From a beta proteobacterium AAP51 (GTDB taxonomy: Bacteria; Pseudomonadota; Gammaproteobacteria; Burkholderiales; Burkholderiaceae_C): DNA of 64,000 nt. The stretch's first letter is position 1, and each line of letters opens with the position of its first letter. The stretch spans positions 1 to 64,000 of the forward strand of contig LJHT01000035.1 in assembly GCA_001295905.1 (NCBI GenBank). Direction: 5' to 3'. Positions 47,366 to 59,300 of this stretch are shown piece by piece. A program made the translations under genes and the position numbers. Below the pieces are notes generated by a model. That model did no database searches and was not told the DNA's origin. It saw only the letters and a list, made by a program, of their open reading frames with translations.

Positions 47366-50300
47366 TCAGGGCGTGGTGCGCGCCGGGGTGGCCGGCGGCG
47401 CGCCGGTCAGCAGCCGCCGCAGCGTGGGCTCGAAAGAGATCAGCGGCAGGCGCTGCAACTCGGGCAGGCTCACGCGCGCGCCATCGCCCGAGAGCAGCGC
47501 GGCCAAGGCCTCCGCCGCGGCTTCGCGGGTCGGCGGCAGCGCAGCCACGGCAGGGCTGCTTTCGTCGGTGCGAGGCTGGGCCACGACGTTGGCGTTGCGC
47601 ACCAGGGCGTCCACCGCGCGCGCCACCTCGGCCGGGTCGGCCACCACCCCCAGCTGCTGCCCGCCACCGGCTTCGCCCGCATTGGCCGTGCCGTCGTCCA
47701 GGCGCGGCGGCGTCGGCAGCACGAGCAGCAGGCCGCGGCCGTAGGTGATGTCGTAGTTGGCTGCATTGCCCTGCGCAAAGCTGGCGTTGCCGGGCACGAG
47801 GTCGAGCACGCGCACCCCGGCGGCTTGCGTCTGGCCGCGCACCTGCACGGGCACGGTGCCCAGCTGGTCGTTGCCCACCAGCCCGCCTTCGCTGCTGCTG
47901 TAGCGCAGCGTCGCGGGAATGGGCTCGTCGGCGAACAGCACGAGGCTGTTGGCCGCGATGGTCAGCGGCCGCGGCTGCACGCTCAGCGTGCCGGCGCTGT
48001 AGGTGAGCAGGTAGTTGTCGGGGTTGAAGCTGCCACCGCTGGCGCTGCCGATGTTCAGCGCATAGCTGCCTGCATCGGCCGCGGGGGCGCTGCCGGCACT
48101 GGTGAGCACCACGCTGCCCAGCGTTTCGCCGGCCACCAGGCCTTCGACACTGAAGCTCGCGCTGCGCAGATCGAGGCTTTCGCCATAGATCTTCGACAGG
48201 CTGTTGGCCGCCACCGTCAAGGCCCGGCGCTGGATGGCGGCGCTGCCGGTCAGCGTGGTGGTGGCCAGCTGGTAGTTGCCGGCATCCACGCCGGCCAGCG
48301 CCAGGCCGCTGGCCGTGACGCTGCGGTTCTCGCCCGCGTTGGCGTTGGCAAACAGCGCGCTGGCCGCGGTGAGGCTGACCACATCGCCGGCCAGCGCATC
48401 GCCCAGCAGTGTGATGCTGGCGTTGGCGTTGCCGTCGTACACCTTGCCGGCCACCGTCATGGTGGGCAGCAGGGTGCGCGGCGTGATGTTGACGCTGAGG
48501 TTGTTCGCCTCGAAGCGGTAGTTGCCCACATCCACGCCGCCGAAGCCCAGGCCCGACAGGCTCACGGCCTTGCCGGTGCCGACGTTCTTGTCGGCCAGGG
48601 TGCCGGTGACGCCGCTGCCCAGCAGCTGCACGTCATCGCCCGGCAACACGCCGTTCAGGCTGCCGCCGGTGGCGTTGATGGCCACCAGCGTGCTGCCGTC
48701 GTACACACGGTCCTGCGCCGTCACGCCGAGCAGTTGCACCGGCCGCGGGGCGATGTTCACCGTGAGGCCCGCGGTGCCGGTGATCTGGTAGTTGCCGGCA
48801 TGCACGCCCGCCAGCCCCAGGCCCACCACGGCCACGGCCTTGCCGGTGCCCACGGCCTTGTCGGTCATGAGGCCGGCGCTGACGTTGCCGGCGGGCAGCG
48901 TGAGGCTGACGTCGTCGCCCGCGACGAGGTCGAGCGAGGTGCTGCCGATCACCAGCGTGCCGGTCACCGCCACATCGCGGGTGCCGTCGTAGACGCGGTC
49001 CACGGCCGTCAGGCCCGACAGGCCGCCCACGTTCAAGGGGCGGCGCGTCACGCTGGCGGTAGTGGTGAGGCTGTTGCTCAGCAGGCTGTAGTTCACGGCA
49101 TCCGCGCCCGAGAGCGTGATGCCGCTGATCTGCACCAGCTTGCCTTCGCCCGCGTCGCGCGCGCTGCCGCCCACGAACACCGCCGTCTGCGTGAAGCCGA
49201 GGTCGTCGCCCGCGACCAGGCCGGCCAGCGTGCCCGTCACCGGGGCCGTGATGCTGCCGTCGTACACGCGGGTGCCCCCGGTGTAGCTGGCCACCAGCGT
49301 GCGGGGCGTGACGTTGGCGGTGGCACTGCCGGTGGGGTTCAGCAGGCTGTAATTCAGGGCGTCGGCGCCGCCGAGCAGCCCGCCCGTGACGGCGATGGCC
49401 TTGCCCGTGCCGACGTTCTTCGCATCCGTGCCCGTGAAGAGGCCGCTGCCGGTGAGGGTGACGAGGTCGCTGCCGAAGATGTCGGCCGAACTGCCGGCGA
49501 TGGTGACGTCGGCCGTGCCGTCGTAGACGCGGTTCAGGCCGGCCCAGACCGCCGTCAGCGGCTTGGGCGTGATGTTCACCGTGACGCCGGCGGCGGCAGC
49601 CACGGTGTAGTTGCCGGCGTCGCTGCCACTGAGCGTGATGCCGGCCACCGTGACCGGCTTGTTGTTGCCCACGTTCTTGTCGGCCATGAGGCCGGCCGTG
49701 GTGCCGGTGGGCGGCGCCACGACGCCGACGTTGTCGCCGCTGACGATGTCGTCCGGGTTGGCGCTGATGGTGCCGCTGCCGGTGGCGGTGATGGCCACGG
49801 CCGTGGTGCCGTCGTAGACACGGTCGGTGGCCACCACGCCGGTGAAGCCCAGGATGCGCAGCGGGCGCGGCGTGAGGGTGGCCGTGGTGCTGGCGGTGGT
49901 GGTGGCCAGGCTGTAGTTCGTGGCGTCGGCACCCGTCAGGCCGATGCCGGTGATGGCCACCGCCTTGTTCACGCCGACGTTGCGGGCGCCTGGGCCGGTG
50001 AACACGGCGGTCTGCACCAGGCGGGCGTCGTCACCCGCCACCAGGCGGTCGAGCGTGCCCGTGACGGGCGCGTTCACCAGGCCGTCGTACACGCGCGTGC
50101 CGCCCAGGAAGCTGACGGTCAGGTTGCGTGGCGTGATGGTGCCCGTGGCCGTGCCGGTGGGGTTCAGCAGGCTGTAGTTGGCCGCGTCGGCGCCGCCGAA
50201 GCTGACCGACAGGATGTCGATGGCCTTGCCCGTGCCCGCGTTGCGTGCGCCCGCGCCAGTGAAGACGCCGGTGCCGGTGATGCTGAGCACGTCGCCGGCA

Positions 50301-53300
50301 ATGATGTCGGCCGAACTGCCCGTGAGCGTGGCGGTGGTGGTGCCGTCGTACTCCCGCGCCGGGGCGGTGTAGACGGCCGTCAGGGGCCGGGGCGTGATGT
50401 TCACCGTGACGCCGCTGGTGGCCGCGATGCTGTAGTTGCCGGCGTCGGGGCCGGCCAGGTTCAGGCCCGCCACGGTGACGGGCTTGGCATTGCCCACGTT
50501 CTTGTCCAGCAGGCTGCCGGTGGTGGTGCCGGTGCCGGGGGCGTTGACGGTGACCACGTCGCCGGGCACCAGGTCGGCGGGGTTCGGGGCGATGGGGCCG
50601 CTGGCGTTCACCTGCACGCTGACGAGCAGGCTGCCGTCGTAGACGCGGTCGGTGGCGGTCACGCCCAGCAGCCCGTCGATGCGCAAGGGCCGCGGCGTGA
50701 TGCTGCCCACGGTACCGGCGGTGGTGGCCGTGAGTTGGTAGTTCGCCGCATCGGCCCCCGACAGCGTGATGCCGGTGATGCTGATGGCCTTGTTGCTGCC
50801 GACGTTCTTGTCGCCGGTGAACACCGCCGTTTGCCCGAACTGCACCGCATCGCCCAGCACGAAGCCGCTGGTGTTGGGTGCCACCAGCGCCAGCGTGGTG
50901 CCGTCGTACACCTTGGCCAGTCCGGTGTAGGCGGGGTTCAGCAGGCGCGGTGTGATGGTGCCGGTGGTCGTGCCCCCGGCGTTCACCAGCGCGTAGTTGA
51001 TGGCGTCGGCGCCGCTGAGGCTGGCGCTGGTGATGAGGATGGGCTTGCCCACCCCGGCGTTGCGCGCTCCGGGCCCGGTGAAGCTGCCGGCGCCGGTGAT
51101 GTTGACCACGTCGCCGGCCAGCAGGTCGGTGCTGCTGCCGGTGACGGTGGCGGCCACGCTGCCGTCGTAGGCGCGCGTGTTGCCGGTGTACACCGCGTTG
51201 AGCAGGCGCTGCGCGATGTTCACGGTGATGCCGGTGGTGCCCGCCACTTCGTAGTTGCCGCTGTCCAGGCCGCTGAGCTGCAGCCCGTCGATGGTGACGG
51301 CCTTGTTGGTGCCGGCGTTCTTGTTCTGCATGCTGCCGCTGGTGATGCCACCGGGCGGCAGGCTGATGGTGACGTCGTCACCGGCCACGATGTCGGCGCT
51401 GCTGGGCGAGAGGCTGCCGCTGCCGCTGAGCACCACGGCCACGTTCACCGTGCCGTCATAGACGCGCGGGGTCGCGCTCGCGCCCGTGATGCCGTCGATG
51501 CTGATGGGCTTGCGCGTGATGCTGCCGGTGGCACTGGCCGTGGTGCCGAGCAGGGCGTAGTTCATGGCGTCGCTGCCCGTCAGCGCCACGTTGCTGATGG
51601 CGATGGCCTTGCCGGTGCCCACGTTCTTGGCCCCGGTGCCGGTGAACACGGCCGTCTGCGTGAAACCGACCTGGTCGCCACTCAGCACCCCGGCGCCCGT
51701 GGCCGTGACAGGGGCGGCCACGCCGCCGTCGTAGACGCGGGTGCCGCCCGTGAAGGCGGCCGTCAGCGGCCGCGGCGTGATGCTGGCCAGTGCCGAGCCC
51801 ACCGGGTTCACCAGGCTGTAGTTGTTGCGCTCGGCACCGGTCAGGAAGCCGCCGCTCACCGCCACGGCCTTGTCGGTGCCGACGTTCTTGCCGCCGGTGA
51901 ACTGGCCGTTGGCGCTGATGCCCAGCGCGCCGATGTCGCCCGCCAGGATGTCGGTGGAGGTGCCGGTCACGCTGGCCAGCGTGGTGCCGTCGTAGACGCG
52001 GCTGGCCGCGGCGTACAGCGCCGTCAGCGGGCGCGGCGTGATGTTCACGGTGAGCCCGGTGCCGCCCACGGCGTAGTTCGCCGCCGAAGCACCCGAAAGG
52101 CTCAGGCCGGTGATGCTGACGGGCTTGTTGCTGCCGGCATCCTTGGTGGCCATGGTGCCGGTGGTGATGCCGCCGCTGGGCAGCACGATGCTCACGTCGT
52201 CGCCGGCCAGCACGCCGGCGGGCAGCACGGTCGCGCCCGAGGTGCTGAGCTGCACCACCGTGCTGCCGTCGTAAACACGGTCGGCGGCGATCACACCCGT
52301 CACGCCCAGCTGGCGCGGCGTGATGCTGGCCGTGGTGGTGGCGGTGGTGTTCAGCAGCGCGTAATTCGCGCCCTGCGGCCCGCCGATGGCGATGTTGCTG
52401 ATGACCACCGGCTTGCCCACGCCCACGGCGCCGTTGCCGGTGAAGCTGGCGGTCTGCGTGAAGCTGACCTGGTCGCCATCGACGAGCGCGAACGAGAAGC
52501 CGGCCACGTTGGCGCTGGTGTCGGCCAGGCCGTTGTAGACGCGGGCCAGCCCGTTGTAGCTGACCGTGATGGCCTTGGGCGTGATGCTGCCGGTGGTGCT
52601 GGCCGTGGTGTTCACCAGCGCATAGTTGCTGCTGTCGGCACCGCTGAGCACGATGCTGGTCACGGAAATGGGCTTGTTGCTGCCCACGTTGCGGCCATCC
52701 AGCCCCGTGAAGATGGCGTTCTGCGTGAAGCTGAGCACGTCGCCGGGCACGATGTCGGCCGAGCCCGCGGTCACGCTGGCACTGACGCCGCCGTTGTATT
52801 CACGGGTCTGGCCGGTGTAGGTGGCCGTCAGCGGGCGCGGCGTGATGTTCACCGTCACGCCCTGCGTGCCGTCGATGCTGTAGTTGCCGGCGTCGGCGCC
52901 CGACAGCGTCAGGCCCGCCACTGTCACGGCCTTGGCCTGGCCCACGGCCTTGTTGGCCATGGTGCCGTTGCCCAGGCCACCGACGGGCGCGTTCACCGTC
53001 ACCACATCGCTGCCCACCACGCCGCTGGCGCCTAGGGCGCCGACCGTCAGGGCCACGGTGGTGCTGCCGTCGTAGGCGCGGTCCACGCCCGTCACCCCGG
53101 CCACGGCCAGGGGCCTGGGCGTGATGCTGGCCGTGGCGCTGGCCGTGGTGGTGGTGAGCGTGTAGTTGCCGGCCGCCGCGCCGGTGAAGGCGATGCCGGT
53201 GATGCTGATGGCCTTGCCGGTGCCGACATTGCGGTCGGCGAAGGTGGCGGTGCGAGTCAGGCTCACGGCATCGCCCGACAAGATGCCCGAGGCCGAGGTG

Positions 53301-56300
53301 TTCACGTTCACGGTGGCCGTGGTATCGCCGTCGTAGACCTTGTTCACCCCCGTGAACACCGGCGTGATGCCCCGCGGCGTGATGCTGGCCGAGAGGATGG
53401 CGGTGGGGTTCAGCAGCGTGTAGTTGGCCGCATCGGTGCCGAAGAGTGCGTTGCTGAAGGCCACCACGCGCTTGTTGACGCCCGCGTTCGCGTCACGCGT
53501 GAAGTTCGTGGGCGTGGAAGTGGGGGTGACGAAGGCGCTGTAGCAGCCGATGCAGTTGAAGCCGGCAAAGTCGCTGGTGTCGGCCAGGAAGCGCACCACG
53601 TCGCCGGCCACGATGTCGGCCGAGGTGATGTCGAGCTCGGCGTTCGCGTTGCCGTTGTAGACCTTGTCCAGCGCGGTGTACACGGCCGTCAGCGGCCGGG
53701 GCGTGATGTTCACCGTCACGCCGCTGCTGCCCGAAAGCGTGTAGTTGCCAGCGTCCGTGCCGCCCAGGCTGAAGCCGGGCACGGCCACGGGCTTGGCCGT
53801 GCCGACGTTCTTGTTTGCCATCGTGCCCACCACGGTGCCGCTGCCGGGCACCGCGACGGTGACGTTGTCGCCCGGCACCACGGTGGAGGTGTCGACGGTG
53901 GCGCCGGCCACGTTCACGCTGACGTTCACCGTGCCGTCGTACACGCGGTTCGTGGCATTCACCCCTGTCACCGCAAGCGATCGCGGCGTGATGCGCCCGC
54001 TGGTGGTGGACGTCGTGATGCCCAGCACGTAGTTGCCGGCATCGGGCCCGCTGAGCGTGGCGCCCGACACGGTGATGGTCTGGGTGGTCGGGTTGCCGCC
54101 GCTGTACACCACGTTCTTGCTGACGTAGCGCGGCGTGCCATGGCCCAGCGTGATGGTGTCCGGGCCCACGGTCTGGGTGCCGGCCACCAGCCCGCCGAAG
54201 ATGTTCGAGTTGAAGTAGGGCGTGACGCCGGCGACATCGGTGCCGTCGTAGACCTTGTCGCGGCCGGTGCCGAAGAGGTCGGCGAAGAGGTTGATGGTGG
54301 CCGGCGCGATGTTCACCGTGGCCACCGCATCGGCCACGGTGTAGTTGGTGGCGTCCTGGCCCCGCAGCAGCAGGCTGGTGCCGGGCACCGTGACGCTCTT
54401 GCCGGTGCCGACATGGCGGTCGGCCATCGTGCCGGTGACCGTGGCGGCGCGCAGCTGCAGCACATCGCCCGCCACCGCGCCGCTGAGCACCCCAACGCCG
54501 GTGGGCACCGACACCGTGGTGGCCTGGTTGTAGGTGCGGTTGTTGCCGAGCAGGCCGTTGACGGTGAGCGTGCGCGGCGTGATGTTCACCGTGACGTTGC
54601 TGATGCCGCCCAGCACGTAGTTGCCGGCGTCGCTGCCGCTGAGCACGGCGCCCAGCACCGTCACGGGCTTGGCGGTGCCGACGTTCTTGTCGGCGATGGT
54701 GCCGCTGTTCACCCCGCTGAGATTCACGCTCACGTTGTCGCTGCCCAGCACGCCGCTGACGGTGCCGCCGCCGGTGCTGACGGCCACCGTGGTACTGCCG
54801 TCGTAGGCGCGGTTCGTTGCGGTGAAGCCGCCCACGTTCAGCGTGGCCGGCGTGATGCTGGCGGTGCTGCTGCTGCTGTCGGCCAGCAGGTAGTTTGAGG
54901 CCTTGCCATTGGGGCCATCGGCCAGGCTCAGGCCGGTGATGGTGACGGCCTTGTTCTGGCCGACGTTGCGGGTGTCGAAGACGGCGGTGGCGCCGGCGGT
55001 GTTCACCGTCAGCGACTGCCCGGTGACGATGCCACTGGGCTGGGCCGTGGCCAGCAGCGTGGCGGTGCGCGTGCCGTCGTAGACCTTGTCGGCCACCACG
55101 CCGGCCAGCGTGATCGGGCGCGGGGTCACGGTCAACGTGGCGCTGCCGGTGACGGTGAGGTCGTAGCCGTTCTGCACCGAATACACGCCGGCGGCAGCCA
55201 CGTTGTAGCTGCCCACGTCGGAAGAAGGCGTGGCCACGAAGATGCGTTCGGGGAAGGTGATGCTGCCGTTGATGGCGGTGAGCGTGGCGTTGCCGAAGGA
55301 CAAGGTGCCGTCGTAGACCTTGCTGGCGTCGGCCAGCGTGAGAGTGCGCGGGGTCAGGAAACGCGACAGCAGCGGGGCCGTGTAGCCCTCGTAGATGCGC
55401 CAGGTGCTGCCCCCGGCCCCGGTGGTGGCCAGGCTCCAGCCCGTGAAGCTGGCCGCCTGCCGCATCTGGGCGTCGCTGAGCGCGGTGCCGCCGCCCACGC
55501 TGGTGCTTTGCCCCGTGGTGGTGCTGTTCCAGTAGCTGTCGGTGAAGCCCACGACGGTGTCGCCGCGGCCGGCCAGCAGGCCGCCGGTGAATCGCTGGTT
55601 GCCGCCGGTGGCGGAGACGGCGCCGCTGGCGTAGCTGCGCAGAACCGTCTGCCCGCTGACACCGAAGCCTACCAGGCCGCCGGCATACAGGCGGCCGTTG
55701 GTGCTGGTCAGCGTCACGGCGCCGGTGGCATAGGTGTCAACCAGGGCGGCGGCGGCCAGCGTGCCGCTGACATAGCCCACCAGGCCACCGGCAAACACAT
55801 CGGTGAAGGCGGTGATGACGGGGTTGCTGCCCAGCCGCACCGTGCCGGTGGCGTAGCTGGCCGTGATGCTGGACCGCACGGTCGCGCTGGTGTGGCGCGC
55901 CGTGTACAGGCCCACCAGGCCCCCCAGGTACTTGGTGCCACCAACGTCGCGGGCCGTCACGTTGCCGGTGGCATGGCTGCCGGTGATGCCGATGCGGCCG
56001 TCGAAGTCGCCCACCAAGCCGCCGACATAGACGCTGCCACTCACGGCCCCGGTGGCGAAGCTGTTGGTGATGTCGTCGGCACGGCCGGCGTTGCTACTGG
56101 TGCGCGAGTAGTCGCCCACCAGGCCGCCGGCCGTGGAGCCGCCGGTCACGGTGCCGGTGGCGTGGCTGTTCAGCAGCGCCGAGGAGCCGCTGTTGAAGAA
56201 GGCGCCGATCAGGCCGCCGGTGCTGCTGCCACCCGAAACGTTACCCGTCGCCCGGCTGTCGTTGATGGGGCCGATGAGCGTGTTGGTGGACGTGTTGACA

Positions 56301-59300
56301 TTGCCGAACAAGCCCCCCACGGCACCCGAGGTGCGCCCCACCGCCACGGTGCCGCTGGCCGAAGCGTTGGTGACACTGGCGCCGGTGTTCAGCGAGGTGG
56401 TGGCGGTGAGGAAGAGCTCGCCGATCAGGCCGCCGGCCGCGCCGCTGACGCTGGTGCTCGGCGCAATGACATCGCCCGAGGCGGACACGTTCTCCATCGC
56501 GCCGTAGAGCGTGGCGCCACCGGCCAGGCCACCGATGATCCAGCCGTCGCTCACGCGGCCTGAGGCGGTGCTGTTGCGCAGCGTGGTGCCGTTGAAGTAG
56601 CCCGCCAGGCCACCGGTGTAGTAGCCGCCGCTGACCGCGCCCGTGGCGTTGCTGCCGGTGATGTTGCCGATGTTGGTGAAGTTGCCGAAGTAGCCGACCA
56701 GGCCGCCGAGGTACTCGTTGCTGTTGGTGCTGACGCTGTCGCGGCCGGTGACGCTGCCGCTGGCATTGCTGTCGACGATGTTGCCGGAATACGTGAAGCC
56801 CACCAGGCCGCCGGCGTAGATGGTGCTGGCATCGGCGCGCACGGCGCCGGTGGCGCTGCTGCCGGTGATGGTGTAGTTCGCCGCTTGGGCGCAGAAGTAG
56901 CAGTTGGCACCGAAGTCGCCCACCAGCCCGCCGATGTAGACAACGCTGTCGCTCAAGCCCGTGACCGCGCCGCTGGCGCTGCTGGCTTCGATGATGCCGC
57001 CATAGTGCGAGCCCACCAGCCCGCCGCCGGTGGTGCTGGTGAACACCGTGCCGCTGGCTGTGCCGCGCAGGATGCGCGCGTTGCTGTTGTAGTTGCCCAC
57101 CAGCCCGCCGGCGCTGCTGACCCCGCGCACCGCGCCGCTGGCCGATACGTCGGTGAAGGTGGCCGTGCCTTCGGCCTGGCCCACCAGGCCACCGGCCACG
57201 CTGGCCGATGTGACGGCGCCGCTGGCCGAACTGTTCACCAGGCTGCCGGCGGTGCGCCCGGCCAACCCGCCCACGGCGCCAGACGTGGCCGTGCCGGTGA
57301 CGCTGGCCGCGACGGTGTGCGCGCCGATGGCCGTGGCATTGCTGTAGCCGATCAGCCCGCCCACCCAGGTGATGCCGCTGACGCTGCGGCTGGCGCTGTT
57401 CACATAGGTCAGCGCGTTGGCCGGGATGGCGGCGCTGGCCTGGTAGTAGCCGATCACGCCACCCGTGTAGACCCCGCCGCTCACGTTGCCTGCGGCGCTG
57501 ACGCCGCTCAAGCCCCCGTCCATCGAGAAGTAGCCCACGGCGCCGCCCACGCTGTAGGTGGTGGTGGCACTGCTGCTCACGGTGCCCAGGGCGTCGGCGC
57601 CGGTCAGGCTGCCGGTGCCGTCGGCATAGCCGATGACGCCACCGGCATCACCGGCGCCGCTGACCGCACCTTCGGCGCGCAGGGTGGCGACGTTGCCGTT
57701 GGCGCTGTAATAGCCCACCACGCCCCCGGTGTAGCGCCCGCCACTCACGTTGCCCGTGCCGGTGGCCGTGTTCAGGCCGCCGCTGTTGGTCTGGTAGCCC
57801 ACGACGCCGCCCACCGAGGCGCTGGTGGAACTGCTGCTCACGTTGCCGGTGGCGCGCAGCTGGCTCAGGCCGCCCGCACCATCGGCCCGGCCCACCACGC
57901 CGCCCGCTTCGTTGCCTGCCGTCACGGTGCCGCTGCTGCTGAGGTTGGCCAGCACGCCCGCCGAGCGGCCGACCACCCCGCCTGCCGCGCCGCTGGTGCC
58001 CGTGGTCGTGACGTTCGCCGCCACGGCCAGCGGGTTCGCCGAAGAGGGGCCGCTGATGGCCGCCGTGCTGGCCATGTAGCCCACCAGCCCACCCGCCCAG
58101 CCGCTGCCGCTGACCGTGCCGCCGGTGTAGCTGCCACCCGTGATGGCAGCGGCCGAGCTGTAGTAGCCAACCAGGCCGCCGGCGTACAAGCCGCCGCTGA
58201 CCGTGCCCTGGGCGCTGACGTTGCTGAAGCCGCCGTTCAGGTTGAAGTCGCCCACCAGCCCGCCCACGTTGCCCTGCGTGGGGCTGCCCGTGACGGCACC
58301 GCGTGCCGTGGCGCCCGTGATGGCGGCCGTGCCCGTGCCGGTGGCGTAGCCCACCAGCCCGCCCACGCTGCCACCGCCACTGACGGTGGACGTGAGCGCC
58401 GTTTCCACGGTGTTGATGCTGGCCGTGGTGCTGAACCAGCCCACCAGGCCGCCGGCGTAGCTGTTGCCTCCCGTGGGGCCCTGCACGGCGCCGCTGGCGT
58501 TGGCGTTGCTGAGGTTGCCGGTGTTCGAATAGGCCCCCACCAGGCCGCCGGCCGCGAAAGAGTTGCTGCTGCTGGTGACGGTGCCCGTGGCACTGACGTT
58601 GCTGAAGCCGCCGGCGCCTTGCGCGCGGCCCACCAGCCCGCCCACGTCGCCGCCCCCGGACACATTGCCGCTGGCGCTGCTGCTGTTGACGGCCCCGTTG
58701 GTGCGCCCGGCCAGGCCCCCGGCCACGCCTTGCGTGCTGGAGGCGGTGACGTTGCCGCTGGCGCTCAGGCCGCTGAGGGCGGCCGTGCTGTCGCTGTAGC
58801 CGATGAGGCCGCCCACCCAGCGTGTGCCGGTCACGGGGCTGCTGGCGGTGGCACCGCTCACCGTGCCGGTGTTCATCACGCCCACCACGCCGCCGGCGTA
58901 GTGGCTGCTGTCGCCAGTGCCGCTGCTCAGCGTCTGTGTCACGCTGCCGCTGGCGCTGACATCGGTCAACTGCCCGGCGTTCATCTGCCCGACCACGCCA
59001 CCGGCCGCGGCCGTTGAAGTGAGGGCCGTCACCGCCACCGTGCCGGTGGTGTGGCTGCGCAGCACGCCGATGGCATTGGTATCCAGGCGGCCCACGAGGC
59101 CGCCGCCCCACACCCCCTGGCTGCCGTCTTCGGTGGCCACCACGGCCATGTTGCTGCGGATGTTGTGCAGCGTGGCCGCGCCTTGCGTGTAGCCGGCCAC
59201 GGCCCCCACGTACTGGCTGCCGGTGACGGTGCCGCCCAGCAATTCGAAGTTGCGCACAGTGGCCGCGTTGAGGTTCGCGAACAGGCCGGTGGCGTTGGAA

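Noticed and set aside
47366..47800. Contact-dependent inhibition toxin at the end of TpsA with an immunity gene
   Set aside because: The C-terminus is Ala/Pro-rich with no toxin domain or VENN-like motif, and the next gene is an outer-membrane protein, not a small immunity protein.
47825..53035. 1736-codon open frame on the plus strand opposite the YDG array
   Set aside because: It is the antisense image of a GC-rich repetitive gene. Its product is a His/Ala/Gly/Arg-rich string without domains, whereas the minus frame reads as clear YDG modules.
49020..59240. CRISPR array or satellite-type repeat
   Set aside because: Repeats are diverged, of coding period and fully within one reading frame; there are no identical direct repeats with unique spacers.
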